Assembly: GCF_004571175.1 (NCBI RefSeq)
Contig: NZ_CP038273.1
Location: 1,426,001-1,490,000, forward strand
Length of the DNA stretch: 64,000 nt
DNA from: Legionella israelensis
Lineage (GTDB): Bacteria > Pseudomonadota > Gammaproteobacteria > Legionellales > Legionellaceae
Direction of reading: 5' to 3'
Shown: positions 18,643-28,876 of the stretch, one piece after another
How positions within the stretch are numbered: position 1 is the stretch's first letter
Layout: the number at the start of each line of letters is the position of its first letter
Translations under genes and position numbers: made by a program
Notes under the pieces: model-generated
What the model saw: the letters and a program-made list of their open reading frames with translations, nothing else
Told to the model about the DNA's origin: nothing
The model's database searches: none

Positions 18643-19011
18643 ATGTCTGAGCCAAAAGGTGAAATTACCATTCAAACTTTGGCGATGCCGGCTGACACTA
18701 ACGCTAATGGTGATATTTTCGGTGGTTGGCTGGTTTCACAAATGGACCTGGCAGCCGGGGTTCTGGCCAAACAGATATCCCGTGGTCGCGTGGCTACCGT
18801 TGCTATCCACAGCATGAGCTTTTTAAAGCCAGTACGTGTGGGGGATGTGATTAGCTGCTATGCGGATTTAGTTAAAACCGGCCGAACATCCATGACCATA
18901 AACGTTGAAGTCTGGGCAAAACCAGCGACTCAGCATACCCGTTATAGCGTAACAAAAGGTACTTTTGTTTTTGTCGCTATCGATGACGAGGGAAAACCAA
19001 GACAGGTGTAA
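18643..19011 (+). CDS. yciA: Acyl-CoA thioesterase YciA
   Basis: A 122-residue hotdog-fold thioesterase that hydrolyses a range of acyl-CoAs. The sequence TNANGDIFGGWLVSQMDLAAG carries the catalytic Asn/Asp region typical of YciA/Acot enzymes, and SFLKPVRVGDVI is the usual second strand. It starts one base after the tex stop and ends eight bases before the next gene, so it is almost certainly co-transcribed with both. Confidence 0.9.
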   Translation: MSEPKGEITIQTLAMPADTNANGDIFGGWLVSQMDLAAGVLAKQISRGRVATVAIHSMSFLKPVRVGDVISCYADLVKTGRTSMTINVEVWAKPATQHTRYSVTKGTFVFVAIDDEGKPRQV

Positions 19012-19019
19012 AAATTCTC

Positions 19020-20657
19020 ATGAGTGTAAGCAATCAAAACCTAGAGCAGCTAATCAAGCAAATGGCCGTCTTGCTGGATAAAAACGACGCTCCGGATCCC
19101 AACCTTTATGCCAGTTTTATACAAGAGCCTGAGCTTTCCTTTAAACTGGTCGACTTCATTAATGACTTAAGTGAAGAACAGTCACCTCAGAATATAAATT
19201 TATATTCCGCAGCCATCTTTGCTCTGGATCTCTGTGTCGCTCAATTGCAGTCTACCATTGAATTGCAATATAAACCTTCAATGAAAACGCTTGAACGCTT
19301 AATGAATTATATGGCAGAAATCATGAACCGAAGAAACCACTCAGTCAGTTTCTGGCTTCCTGCCTTAAATGCTTTTTATGAAACACATACTGAACTTACT
19401 TCCGCATTAAAAAATGCTTATTTTAATTTGGCCAGCGAAGAAGAAGACGCTAGCGATTATGATGATTTTTCTCATATTCATTCTATGAAAAACTTAATTG
19501 CTGAACTATCGGATTTAAGTGTTTTCGATATTACGGAAAATTTTTTCGCCCAAAGTTATGCCATGCCCTCAGATTTTTTTGCTGACTTGGTCATTGATTT
19601 ATACAGCATTGAAGAAGGCCAGGATATTGGACTTTTAACCTTACTGCATCCGAAAAAAGAAGTCAGAGATATGATCATTGCTACGATGGATCAATTCATT
19701 GATGATATCGTTTTATCACCGATCTCTTTATCGCGACTGGAAGCTCTTAAGCATTGGTTTCCGGAAAAGACCCAGCTCCGATTCAGTCACTGGATAAAAA
19801 TTCAGCGGAAAAAAGGTGTTGTCTTTGCAAAAGAAAAACAGGCTGAAAAAACCGAGATTAAGGTCAGTGAAGTGGATGGCAGTGGTTCGCAAGGGGTTTT
19901 TATTCACTACAAAAAAAATCGAAAAAACCGTTTGTGTGGACTCTTGTTCAGTCTACAGACAGGTATAAAAGATGCCTGGATTACACCGGATATAACAGCG
20001 GCCGATGTGAAACGATATTACCATGAAGCTTTTGATGACACCGTCACCCTTCGTCCGGTCGGCCTGGATTATCTTAAACAAATGTGCGAGCATTTTCTTG
20101 CCCTGACCATCGCCAAAGGGAATATTCCTGATCTGCACTTACTTGAAATTCAAGAATTATTAGGCCTGCAATTTCACCCCAAACAAATCGATGTTGAAGC
20201 TCTTATCGAAGAATTAGGTATACAAATCACTCCCTTCACGCCAGAGAATCTTGAAAACTCTCTTAAACGCTCCAAATCCTGGTCTAAAAATAAACGTTTT
20301 ACCGAATCCTGGTTCGTAGAAAATGCTCATATTGATAAACTCGTCAACCGACATTGCAGCATTATAGAGGGAACTAAAGTCTGCAACTTTGATGAAGCCA
20401 TGAAAGATGTTTTCAAAGAAGAAATGGAAGTGCAGCGTGAAAGATGGCTATTTCATTTTATCTGGCTTACCTTATGGTTAAAATCCAGTGCTCGCAAAAA
20501 CGAAAAAATCTGGCAAGACAGTTTTTATATCGCCTATGCGATTAACCAAGGTCGTTCTTTAGATTCCATACCCATTATGCGGGATATTTGTTACCAAAGT
20601 GTCACCAACAGTGTTGAAACCATGCAGGAAAGGCGAACTCATTTAACTCAGGAATAA
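19020..20657 (+). CDS. Uncharacterised conserved-looking cytoplasmic protein
   Basis: A 545-residue protein with no domain I can name with confidence. It is largely helical, without signal peptide or membrane helices. A middle region (about 285-320) reads KVSEVDGSGSQGVFI and KNRLCGLLFSLQTGIKDAW, which has the look of a conserved beta-rich core with a flanking HEAT-like helical scaffold. It follows yciA by eight bases and probably shares the tex transcript, so a role linked to RNA or stress is possible but unproven. It does not look like an effector. Confidence 0.6.
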   Translation: MSVSNQNLEQLIKQMAVLLDKNDAPDPNLYASFIQEPELSFKLVDFINDLSEEQSPQNINLYSAAIFALDLCVAQLQSTIELQYKPSMKTLERLMNYMAEIMNRRNHSVSFWLPALNAFYETHTELTSALKNAYFNLASEEEDASDYDDFSHIHSMKNLIAELSDLSVFDITENFFAQSYAMPSDFFADLVIDLYSIEEGQDIGLLTLLHPKKEVRDMIIATMDQFIDDIVLSPISLSRLEALKHWFPEKTQLRFSHWIKIQRKKGVVFAKEKQAEKTEIKVSEVDGSGSQGVFIHYKKNRKNRLCGLLFSLQTGIKDAWITPDITAADVKRYYHEAFDDTVTLRPVGLDYLKQMCEHFLALTIAKGNIPDLHLLEIQELLGLQFHPKQIDVEALIEELGIQITPFTPENLENSLKRSKSWSKNKRFTESWFVENAHIDKLVNRHCSIIEGTKVCNFDEAMKDVFKEEMEVQRERWLFHFIWLTLWLKSSARKNEKIWQDSFYIAYAINQGRSLDSIPIMRDICYQSVTNSVETMQERRTHLTQE

Positions 20658-20955
20658 GTTCGACAGTGATTTCCTCAATCTCAGGAGCGTCATGGGGTTT
20701 AAAGACAATAAAGCAGAGTGGGACTAAGGCAGGGCTGTGGATAATATTGTTTATAAAATGGAATATAATGATATAAATTATGAAAACTCACAATTTAACT
20801 TTTTGAATAATAAAGTTTTTTGATTTTTCTTTTTTATTTTTTTCTTATAAAACGATCTGTGGATGACTGTATCCGCTATTGCTTGATATTAGCAACTCAT
20901 GTTAGCAAGTTAAAGCGATTCGATTCATCAGACGGCCCCAGCTACCTCTCTTAAG

Positions 20956-22620
20956 TTATGCACTTTCAGCAATTAACTCTCGAGCATGAGAGAGAGTTTG
21001 CTCAGTAATGGTCAATCCACCCAACATACGGGCAATTTCTTTAATCCTTTCACTTTCAGGCAAAGAAATAATTTTGGAATACGTCTGTTGATTCTCATTC
21101 CGTTTTTCTACCATAAAATGATGGTGGGCCGCTGAGGCCACCTGTGCCTGATGAGTAACACAAAATACCTGCAAACGTTGTCCTAATTTACGCAATAATT
21201 GTCCTACCAATGCGGCTGTTGCGCCACCAATTCCAACATCCACTTCATCAAATAACAAGGTTGGTGTAGCCCCCCGCTGGGCTGTAATCATCTGGATAGC
21301 CAGACTGATCCTTGATAATTCACCGCCAGAGGCGATTTTTGCCAAAGCATCAGGGGACGCTCCCGGATTTGTACACACCTTGTATTCCACTTTATCGAGG
21401 CCGTGGGACTGCATCTTGTCAAGAGGGGTGAATTCTATTTCAACATAGCCTTTAGGCATGCCGAGTTTCTGGATATGTGTACTGATTTCTTCAGCCAGCT
21501 TTTTGGCAAAATGTTGACGCGATGCTCTAAGCTTCATGGCCGTTTGTTGATAACGGTCAAGCTCCTGTTCATATTGCTTTCGCAATTGCTTAAGGCGCGT
21601 TTCTGTGCCTTGTAATTCTTCCAGTTCTTTTTGTAACTGAGCCACATGTTCTGGAATCTTGTGTGCGTCAATATGATATTTTCTCGCCGCCTGGTGCAAA
21701 GTCCCCATTCTGTTTTCCACTTCCTGTAAGCGCTCAGGATCCAACTGGATTTGCTCGGAAAGCCTTTGTATTTCATCAATGGCTTCCTCACATTGAATCA
21801 AAGCTGAATTGATGAGCTCATTGGCATTTTTAACGGAGGATAACTCCTGAGGCAGATCTTTTAACAAATGCAGGATCTGACTTAGTCCAGAGGTTAAATT
21901 TAATGACTCTTCTCCGCTGAGTAAGGTCAGGATGTCCTGGCTACGCTGCAGATAATCCTTGGCGTGGTGTAGGAGTTGATGCTCTTCATGTAAAGCATTA
22001 AGCTCATTTTCCTGAACATGCAGGGAAATAAGTTCATCGATTTGAAACTGTAATAATTCACAGCGTTCAGAAGACGGTCCCGAATGCTGCAAATGCTCTA
22101 TCTCCTGTTTGATTCCGGTGCAATTTTTGTAAAGATGTTGAACTTCAGCCAGCAAATGCTCATGCTGCGCATAGCGATCCAGTTGCTGTCTGTGAGTTGC
22201 ATGCTGCATGAGCGTCTGATGCTGATGCTGTCCATGAATATGGACCAGCATTTCACTCAGTTCTTTTACTTTCTGCAAAGGAAACGGCTGTCCATTAATG
22301 GTGGATTTTGAGCGACCTTCAGCATAAAGGACACGGCGCAGGATCACTTCTCCCTCTTCGAGCCCCAGATCATGTCTGGTCAGCCATAAAGCGGGCTCAG
22401 TATCAGCCTCCACCAGAAAGCAGGCCGTAATGTCGCACCGGTGCTCGCCGTTGCGAATAACGGAAGAATCAGCACGCCCTCCTAAAGCAAGCATTAAGGC
22501 ATCAATCATGATGGATTTGCCCGCACCGGTTTCGCCGGTAAAAGCCGTCATGCCTTCAGCAAAATCGAGTTCCAGTTCCTTAACAATGGCAAAATTTTCA
22601 ATGCGTAAGTGGGTTAACAT
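20956..22620 (-). CDS. recN: DNA repair protein RecN
   Basis: A 554-residue SMC-like ATPase for double-strand break repair. The N-terminal half has Walker A TGETGAGKSIMIDAL, the middle (about 155-360) is a long Gln/Leu/Glu-rich coiled coil, and the C-terminal half has the ABC signature ASGGELSRISLAIQ, Walker B TLLFDEVDVGIGG and a switch His in VTHQAQVA. Normal length. It begins three bases after the nadK stop, with its ribosome-binding site inside nadK. No convincing LexA box was found. Confidence 0.95.
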   Translation of the reverse strand: MLTHLRIENFAIVKELELDFAEGMTAFTGETGAGKSIMIDALMLALGGRADSSVIRNGEHRCDITACFLVEADTEPALWLTRHDLGLEEGEVILRRVLYAEGRSKSTINGQPFPLQKVKELSEMLVHIHGQHQHQTLMQHATHRQQLDRYAQHEHLLAEVQHLYKNCTGIKQEIEHLQHSGPSSERCELLQFQIDELISLHVQENELNALHEEHQLLHHAKDYLQRSQDILTLLSGEESLNLTSGLSQILHLLKDLPQELSSVKNANELINSALIQCEEAIDEIQRLSEQIQLDPERLQEVENRMGTLHQAARKYHIDAHKIPEHVAQLQKELEELQGTETRLKQLRKQYEQELDRYQQTAMKLRASRQHFAKKLAEEISTHIQKLGMPKGYVEIEFTPLDKMQSHGLDKVEYKVCTNPGASPDALAKIASGGELSRISLAIQMITAQRGATPTLLFDEVDVGIGGATAALVGQLLRKLGQRLQVFCVTHQAQVASAAHHHFMVEKRNENQQTYSKIISLPESERIKEIARMLGGLTITEQTLSHARELIAESA

Positions 22621-22623
22621 GAT

Positions 22624-23511
22624 TTATCCCTGATATCTGGATTCCCATCCCAGTTTAATACGTAAGGTATCATAATAATGATAATCACACGGATGCAACA
22701 AGCGTAAATACTGGGCATTTTTTTCCACCGAAACCACTTGCCCTGCTTTCACCAGTCTGGATTCATGACCATCACAGCTTACCCTTAAATCCGCTTCGTT
22801 TCTTTTACTGATTTTTAGATCAATTTTGACCTGCCCATCCACCACCAAAGGGCGAGAGCTCAGGCTATGGGAAAACATGGGTACTAAGACCATTGCATCC
22901 AGGCGGGGATGCATAATTGGCCCGCCAGCAGAAAGAGCATAGGCCGTTGAGCCTGTGGGTGTTGCCAAAATCATGCCATCTGAGCGAAAATGACTGACCA
23001 ACTGCCGGTTAATAAACACATCGAACTCGATGAGATGAGTTTCATTGCCTCGACTTAAAACCACATCATTTAAAGCATCGCCATGAAAATAAGTGTTTTC
23101 CTCATCGTGAATTCTTGTTTGCAATAAAAATCGAAGTTCTTCCTGATATTCACCCTCCAGAACAGGACTTAAATGTTTTTCCATATCCTGCGGTGAGATG
23201 TCCGTTAAAAAGCCCAAACGACCACGGTTAATGCCTATCACAGGAACATTCACTTTAATGGCCATACGAGCCGCCGACAGCAGGCTGCCATCACCACCCA
23301 CCACAATGATCACATCCTGATTTTCACCCATCTCCTCACGAGGCAAAACAGGCTGTTTCAATTTAAAAGAGGAGGCCGTATCCACGTCAAGAAAAGCTTC
23401 GCATTTCTTTTTTTCCAGATAAGTTATCAGACGCTGCAGGCTCTCAAGCACATCTTCATTTGCCCGATGCTGCCTTGCATATAAAATGGCGCGCTTGAAC
23501 CTTTGCTTCAT
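22624..23511 (-). CDS. nadK: NAD kinase
   Basis: A 295-residue ATP-NAD kinase making NADP. The signature [13 protein letters not shown] (GGDG motif), the [11 protein letters not shown] loop and [20 protein letters not shown] segment are all present. The ATG at 23511 is chosen because AAGG lies five bases upstream; the GTG two codons earlier overlaps that site. First gene of a nadK-recN operon; a palindromic repeat occupies the upstream spacer. Confidence 0.95.
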   Translation of the reverse strand: MKQRFKRAILYARQHRANEDVLESLQRLITYLEKKKCEAFLDVDTASSFKLKQPVLPREEMGENQDVIIVVGGDGSLLSAARMAIKVNVPVIGINRGRLGFLTDISPQDMEKHLSPVLEGEYQEELRFLLQTRIHDEENTYFHGDALNDVVLSRGNETHLIEFDVFINRQLVSHFRSDGMILATPTGSTAYALSAGGPIMHPRLDAMVLVPMFSHSLSSRPLVVDGQVKIDLKISKRNEADLRVSCDGHESRLVKAGQVVSVEKNAQYLRLLHPCDYHYYDTLRIKLGWESRYQG

Positions 23512-23595
23512 GATCACCTTATTATTCTTTCAATTATATAACTCATGAGTTATGTAACCATCACACAACAACAAGTCTTTCCAGTTTACTTACAT

Positions 23596-23735
23596 CTCAT
23601 GCTACGCAGCTTCGTCTTTTTTGCATCTTTGGACATATTTGAAATTTTAAATGCTCATTTACCCCATGTAAACTGTGCTTTAAAATTTCAAATATGTCCA
23701 AGTCTTCTAAAAAATACTATGCTGCGTAACATGAG
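23596..23735. repeat. CTCATG palindromic element, full copy 1
   Basis: A 140-bp element bounded by CTCATGCTACGCAGC and its near-perfect inverse GCTGCGTAACATGAG. The inner arms (GGACATATTTGAAATTTTAA and the inverse TTAAAATTTCAAATATGTCC) form a long stem around an about 30-base centre. Non-coding, between nadK and typA. Other copies are at 31989-32092 and 60199-60342. The structure is MITE- or REP-like. Confidence 0.75.
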
Positions 23736-23762
23736 TTACATTTAAATTTACTGAGCAAGCAC

Positions 23763-25589
23763 TCAATCCGCAGCACTTGCCGCTCTTGAACTGCGTTTGC
23801 GCTCGTGTTCTTTTAATTCTTTTTTACGCAGACGAATAGAGGCCGGAGTTACTTCCACCAATTCATCATCATCAATAAATTCCAGAGCCTGTTCTAAAGA
23901 TAACTTGATGGGAGGCGTCAAAATAATATTTTCATCGGAGCCTGCAGCACGAATATTGGTTAATTGTTTTTCTTTAGTGACATTGACCACCAGGTCATTA
24001 TCACGGGAATGAATACCGACAATCATGCCTTCATAACAAACGGTCTGCGGTTCTATAAACAAGCGACCACGCTCCTGCAGATTAAATAAGGCAAAGGCAC
24101 GGGCCATGCCCTGAGAGTTGGCAATCAACACACCGTTAACTCGTTTTCCTATCCGACCCCGGACCGCTGGTCCATAATGCTCAAAGACATGATACATTAA
24201 ACCGGTACCTGAAGTGCTTGATAAAAATTCGGTATGAAAACCGATCAGACCACGAGTGGGAATGATGTAATCCAAACGAACGCGTCCCTTGCCATCAGGA
24301 ATCATGTTCTGTAATTCACCTCGTCGTTCGCCCAGTTTTTCCATGATGGCTCCCTGATGGACTTCTTCCACATCCACAGTTAAACGCTCATATGGTTCAA
24401 GCATCTGCTCGTTTTCTTCTTTCATGATCACTTCTGGCCTGGAAATCGCAAGTTCATAGCCTTCGCGCCGCATGTTCTCAATCAAAATTGATAAATGCAA
24501 TTCTCCTCGTCCAGATACACGAAATTTATCCGGATCAGGAGTATCCTCAACGCGCAAAGCCACATTATGCAATAATTCCGTCTGAAGACGTTCACGTAGC
24601 TTACGACTGGTCACATATTTACCTTCCTGGCCGGCAAAGGGCGAATCATTCACTTGAAAGGTCATGCTGATGGTAGGCTCGTCCACCGTCAAAGCCGGTA
24701 AAGCTTCCACATGATTAGGATCGCAGAGCGTATCGGAAATATTTAAGTTTTCAATGCCGGTGACGGCTATAATGTCCCCTGCAGAAGCCTCTTCTATTTC
24801 AATACGCTCCAATCCTTGGAATCCTAATAACTGCAATAAGCGGCCACTGCGGATCTCTCCGTTTTTGTCGATGATTTTAACAGCAGATTTGGCTTTGATT
24901 TTTCCGCGGGAAATACGTCCTATGCCGATCGTCCCGACATAGGAGGAATAGTCAAGGGAACTGACCTGCATCTGGAAAGGGCCGTTTGCATCCACATCGG
25001 GAGCCGCCACGTGATCGACGATAGTCTGCAGTAAAGGACGCATATCCTGAGTTTTTTCATCCAGATCCAGTTTGGCATAGCCATTCAGCGCTGAAGTATA
25101 AACCACAGGAAAATCCAGTTGTGCATCCGTCGCTCCCAGATTATCAAACAAATCAAACACCTGATCCATGACCCAGTGCGGTCTCGCACCAGGTCTGTCA
25201 ATTTTGTTGATAACGACAATAGGATGCAAGCCACGGGCAAAAGCCTTCTGGGTGACAAAACGGGTCTGAGGCATGGGACCATCTACGGCGTCAACCAATA
25301 GCAATACACTGTCCACCATGGAAAGAATACGCTCAACCTCACCGCCAAAATCAGCATGCCCTGGTGTATCCACAATGTTAATCCGATACCCTTGCCAATT
25401 GACACAGGTGTTTTTGGCGAGAATGGTGATGCCGCGTTCTTTTTCCAGTGCATTTGAATCCATAATCCGCTCAACGGCAGGAGCTCTTTCATTAAGAGTT
25501 CCGGTTTGTTGCAACAGTTTATCCACGAGCGTGGTTTTGCCATGATCCACATGAGCAATAATGGCGACGTTACGAATATGTTCTATCAT
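23763..25589 (-). CDS. typA: Ribosome-associated GTPase TypA/BipA
   Basis: A 608-residue translational GTPase. G1 [16 protein letters not shown]3 DTPGHADFG and G4 NKIDRPGA are visible, followed by EF-G-like domains and the BipA-specific C-terminal domain ([28 protein letters not shown]). It aids ribosome assembly and stress adaptation, particularly in the cold. Full length with no defects. The 560-bp upstream gap contains repeats only. Confidence 0.96.
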   Translation of the reverse strand: MIEHIRNVAIIAHVDHGKTTLVDKLLQQTGTLNERAPAVERIMDSNALEKERGITILAKNTCVNWQGYRINIVDTPGHADFGGEVERILSMVDSVLLLVDAVDGPMPQTRFVTQKAFARGLHPIVVINKIDRPGARPHWVMDQVFDLFDNLGATDAQLDFPVVYTSALNGYAKLDLDEKTQDMRPLLQTIVDHVAAPDVDANGPFQMQVSSLDYSSYVGTIGIGRISRGKIKAKSAVKIIDKNGEIRSGRLLQLLGFQGLERIEIEEASAGDIIAVTGIENLNISDTLCDPNHVEALPALTVDEPTISMTFQVNDSPFAGQEGKYVTSRKLRERLQTELLHNVALRVEDTPDPDKFRVSGRGELHLSILIENMRREGYELAISRPEVIMKEENEQMLEPYERLTVDVEEVHQGAIMEKLGERRGELQNMIPDGKGRVRLDYIIPTRGLIGFHTEFLSSTSGTGLMYHVFEHYGPAVRGRIGKRVNGVLIANSQGMARAFALFNLQERGRLFIEPQTVCYEGMIVGIHSRDNDLVVNVTKEKQLTNIRAAGSDENIILTPPIKLSLEQALEFIDDDELVEVTPASIRLRKKELKEHERKRSSRAASAAD

Positions 25590-25675
25590 TAAAAAAACCT
25601 TGTTAAGAAACTAAAAAAAGCGAGGCACAGCTCCATCAGACCTGCTTTCAACAATAGGTCATGCGCTTCAATTCC

Positions 25676-25908
25676 TTTTAACGGGACTTTAGCCATTTTT
25701 TAGGGATCGAATCCCCGCTACTTGATAGCGGGGTCCATACGAAGCTTCGCATGGATACCTCGGTCGATGCCGCGGTAATTCGTGCCATTCTATTTTCTCA
25801 AGTCATCGATTTAAAGCGGCCCTCTGATAAATATAACGGTGCGCTTCTATGATCTTTAATCTATTGCATTCCTTTACTGAAAAATGGCTAAAGTCCAGTT
25901 TTAACGGA
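25676..25908. repeat. About 230-bp inverted-repeat element upstream of ssb/typA
   Basis: The core GGACTTTAGCCATTTTT at about 25684-25700 recurs as its reverse complement at about 25879-25896, with further similarity outward. The enclosed DNA includes a 31-bp hairpin repeat and the palindrome CGAAGCTTCG. It fills the typA-ssb spacer together with a second AT-rich imperfect palindrome at about 25990-26040. No ORF is supported in 25590-26149. Confidence 0.55.
25708..25738 (-). repeat. 31-bp hairpin repeat, copy B
   Basis: On the minus strand this reads ATGGACCCCGCTATCAAGTA then GCGGGGATTCG, the same layout as 4363-4393 (ATGGACC, stem, TCAAG loop, stem, GGGGATTCG). Stem bases change in a paired way between the two copies, which points to a conserved hairpin rather than chance. 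Confidence 0.55.
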
Positions 25909-26149
25909 CCAGAGAATATCTATATAAGCATTTGATCATTGTTTTGATATTATACACCTATTCGCTGATAAAATCCTATTATATAACCTCTTATATAACT
26001 TCAACTCGACGTAAGAGTTACGCTGAGGTTATTATATAAGAAATAGACAACGAAGCACAGAACACCAGGATTTCCCATCGCCATGGTAGAAAATTTAACA
26101 GAGCCTAGGTATACTTCTGTGCTGACTTTCGCAAACAGGAGAAAAACAC

Positions 26150-26614
26150 ATGGCACGCGGTATTAATAAAGTTATCCTGGTGGGGAACGTAGGTATTGAC
26201 CCCGAGGTTCGCTATATGCCCAATGGCAATGCAGTCACCACCTTGTCTCTGGCTACCAGTGAAACATGGAAAGATAAGCAAACCGGTGAGCGGCAAGAGC
26301 GTACCGAATGGCATCGCGTTGTTTGTTTTAACCGTCTTGGAGAAATTGCCGGCGAATACATACGTAAAGGCTCAAAACTCTATATTGAAGGCAGCTTACG
26401 TACCCGAAAGTGGCAAGATCAGCAAGGGCAAGACAGGTATACCACTGAAATTATCGCATCCGATCTGCAAATGCTGGATACGAAAGGAGTCGGTTCTTCC
26501 AATACGTCCTATGAAGATATGCCATCATCTCCGCCAGAAGGTTCATCCCGACAACAACCCTCCAAAGCAGCGCAGGACGCTTTTGAAGAACTGGATGATG
26601 ATATCCCATTCTAG
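26150..26614 (+). CDS. ssb: Single-stranded DNA-binding protein
   Basis: A 154-residue SSB. The OB fold (1-110; [35 protein letters not shown]) is followed by a Gln/Ser/Pro-rich linker and the acidic tip DDDIPF that recruits replication and repair proteins. AGGAG lies eight bases upstream of the ATG. Monocistronic. Confidence 0.96.
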   Translation: MARGINKVILVGNVGIDPEVRYMPNGNAVTTLSLATSETWKDKQTGERQERTEWHRVVCFNRLGEIAGEYIRKGSKLYIEGSLRTRKWQDQQGQDRYTTEIIASDLQMLDTKGVGSSNTSYEDMPSSPPEGSSRQQPSKAAQDAFEELDDDIPF

Positions 26615-26807
26615 AGGCTTTCAGCAGTAGAGGATGGCAAAAAACGTATTTTTACGGTCGCAAGATACGAACTCCATCCTCAGATCTTTACCAGCTCATA
26701 AGTGCAAACCACTAAGTCGAACTCAAATAATTCATGAGTAAATATCTGCGCCGGAAGATAAATTTAATTTTAGTCAATATTTTGATTCAATAAAAAACAG
26801 TCTGGTC

Positions 26808-26813
26808 TATAAT
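26808..26813 (+). promoter_or_regulatory. Possible -10 box for the 176-residue hypothetical gene
   Basis: TATAAT about 30 bases before the start codon, with TTGATT some 20 bases upstream (longer than the usual 17). A plausible but unproven sigma-70 promoter giving a short leader. Confidence 0.35.
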
Positions 26814-26844
26814 TGAATTAATTGCTTCTTTTCAGAGACTGATC

Positions 26845-27375
26845 ATGCGCAAATATAAGGATTTTGCGGAAAGCAAAGACTCTTCTGAACGAAAAAACGC
26901 CGTATATCTTTTTTTAGAGCAAATGGAGAAAAGATATAATTTATATGATCAGCGCAGGGAAAAGTTAGAAGAAAAAGAGGAAGCCGAACTCTCAGATAAG
27001 GAAAAATGGCAACTTGAGCATAGCGAAGATAAAAAGGATTGTTTGGCGGAAATGCATAATGCCGTGATTGAGGCATTCGAAAACAAAGATATGGATTTCG
27101 GGATAAAGAAAATAAAAAAGATAAAGCAAGATAATCCAGACGCTTTTAAATCATTTAATATGTTCAGCAAAAGTCATTTGCAGGACTTTTATGCCGAATG
27201 CAAAAATATTCTCAAAACGGCAAAAGAAATCTTCAAAGCAGCAGAAGAACAGAGCAAACAAATATTCTTACCGCCTTTACCCGAAAAGCTGGAAACATCT
27301 TATCATCTGGATAATGATTCAGAATTCGGGTTTTCAGATTCAGAAGATGACAACAGATCCTCATTCGGAATGTAA
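26845..27375 (+). CDS. Hypothetical charged helical protein
   Basis: A 176-residue protein I do not recognise. It is rich in Lys/Glu, with long predicted helices (a coiled-coil-like stretch about 25-60 reading RREKLEEKEEAELSDKEKW, and another about 85-110). The C-terminus is acidic and Ser-rich (DSEFGFSDSEDDNRSSFGM). No signal peptide or membrane segment. The composition and orphan position before an IS element resemble small Legionella effectors, but no functional motif supports that. Confidence 0.5.
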   Translation: MRKYKDFAESKDSSERKNAVYLFLEQMEKRYNLYDQRREKLEEKEEAELSDKEKWQLEHSEDKKDCLAEMHNAVIEAFENKDMDFGIKKIKKIKQDNPDAFKSFNMFSKSHLQDFYAECKNILKTAKEIFKAAEEQSKQIFLPPLPEKLETSYHLDNDSEFGFSDSEDDNRSSFGM

Positions 27376-27396
27376 AACAACCCTAATATTTTTTTG

Positions 27397-28790
27397 GGTC
27401 AAGTCCAAAAAGTGCTGTAAATTCCCATTAATTCAGCCTATCAAGTTAGTACGTTATTTAGTCAAAGCATTCATCCCTACAACATTAGACTTTCCGGCTT
27501 CATTCTCAGCCAGCCAGTCATTAAATTCGTCCATATTAAGATAACGCCTTGATTGCCACTGCTCGTTTTGTTCAGCTAATAAAGCGCCAATCAGCCGCCA
27601 TGCAGAATCATCATTAGGAAATATCCTTATCACTCGTTCTCGGCGCCTGATTTCCTCGTTAATTCGCTCTTGCATGTTGGTGGTGCGAAGTCGCTTCCTG
27701 TATTTCTCCGGCAACGCCATAACTACCATGGCATCGTCAAAAGCCTCCTCAAGGCAGGTAACTGATTTTGGTGCTTTTTTCTCAAAGGCATCAATAAAAT
27801 CATCGCGTCTACGCCTGGCTTCTTCCATATCAGGTGCCTGAAAAACAAGCTTTGCCTTTTCAGCAACATCTTTGCGGTGTCTGACAGAGCAGTGCCCGAG
27901 GATGTTGCGCATCAAGTGAACTTGGCATCGTTGCCAGGTTGCACCTTGAAAGTGCTTTCTAGCCGCTTCCACAAGCCCTGCATGCTGGTCTGACACAACA
28001 TACATCACGCCTTTTAGCCCACGAGATTTTAGCCATTTAAACGCTTCATCCCATGTAGCATAGCTCTCAGTGTCACCAATGCGAAGGCCCAGTATTTCAC
28101 GGTAGCCATCACTTCTGATACCCGAGATGGTCAAGGCTGCTCGAGACACGACTCTGTCACCATCACGACACTTGATAAACATCGCATCAACCATGATAAA
28201 TGGGTAGTTGTCACCATCAAACCGACGCTCGTTGAAGGCTCTGACTCTTGCATCAAGACCAGAACACAGTTGACTGACGGTTGACTTTGAAAAACTAGCA
28301 CCGCAAAGTTCTTCAGTAATGTTATTAACTTTTCTGGTTGATACGCCATTAACAACCATTTCCATCAGAGCCAATACAAAAGCCTGCTCACTGCGTTGAT
28401 AGCGCTTAAAAATATCGGTAGAAAAAGAGCCATCACGTGTCTGCGGCACTTGAAGAGTGACTGGTCCCACACGAGTGTATAGTTGTCTTGGACGGTAACC
28501 GTTACGATAGCCTATACGTTCACCTGAACGTTCATGCTTGTCTGCTCCCAGACTTTCTGACACCTGTGCCTCCAATACCTGATTCAATACACCTTCAACA
28601 AGCTTTGCGAGCCCATCCTGGCTTGATAAAAGTTCTGGAAGCAATTCCTTTCCAACTGTAATATTGTAATCCGTCATCGCTAATCTCCTTCGATAGTTAT
28701 TGTTTTTCGCAACTCAATAGTACCGAATTTTAGCGATGACTCCACTCCTAAAAAGTCAACCTGAATTTACAGCAGTTTACGGACATAACC
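27397..28790 (-). mobile_element. IS256-family insertion sequence, copy 1
   Basis: A 1394-bp element with imperfect terminal inverted repeats of about 28 bp (ends GGTTATGTCCGTAAACTGCT and GGTCAAGTCCAAAAAGTGCT, both continuing GTAAATTC), flanked by the 8-bp duplication TTTTTTTG (27389-27396 and 28791-28798). Intergenic insertion in a T-run. It is nearly identical to copies at 42474-43867 and 53408-54801; I noticed one base difference from them, a G for A in the leader before the transposase. Confidence 0.95.
27454..28677 (-). CDS. IS256 family transposase (copy 1)
   Basis: A 407-residue Mutator/IS256-type DDE transposase. The N-terminal helical DNA-binding part is followed by the catalytic core: PFIMVDAMFIKCRDG (first Asp), VVSDQHAGLVEAA (second Asp) and a C-terminal Glu near TTNMQERINEEIRRRERV, the family signature. 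The start MTDYNITVGKELL has AAGGAG eight bases upstream. The protein is identical to those encoded by the two other copies, so all are probably active or recently so. Confidence 0.95.
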   Translation of the reverse strand: MTDYNITVGKELLPELLSSQDGLAKLVEGVLNQVLEAQVSESLGADKHERSGERIGYRNGYRPRQLYTRVGPVTLQVPQTRDGSFSTDIFKRYQRSEQAFVLALMEMVVNGVSTRKVNNITEELCGASFSKSTVSQLCSGLDARVRAFNERRFDGDNYPFIMVDAMFIKCRDGDRVVSRAALTISGIRSDGYREILGLRIGDTESYATWDEAFKWLKSRGLKGVMYVVSDQHAGLVEAARKHFQGATWQRCQVHLMRNILGHCSVRHRKDVAEKAKLVFQAPDMEEARRRRDDFIDAFEKKAPKSVTCLEEAFDDAMVVMALPEKYRKRLRTTNMQERINEEIRRRERVIRIFPNDDSAWRLIGALLAEQNEQWQSRRYLNMDEFNDWLAENEAGKSNVVGMNALTK

Positions 28791-28876
28791 TTTTTTTGTA
28801 ACCCCCCTTTCGGGATTTTTGTACTATATTGTTACTGAGTTGTATTTAAACAAGGAACTTTTTTCAGGAGGAAAAA

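Noticed and set aside
20658-20955. Spacer between the tex operon and recN examined for RNA genes
   Set aside because: AT-rich, with only an isolated CTCATGTTAGC end; no tRNA-like cloverleaf or terminator seen.
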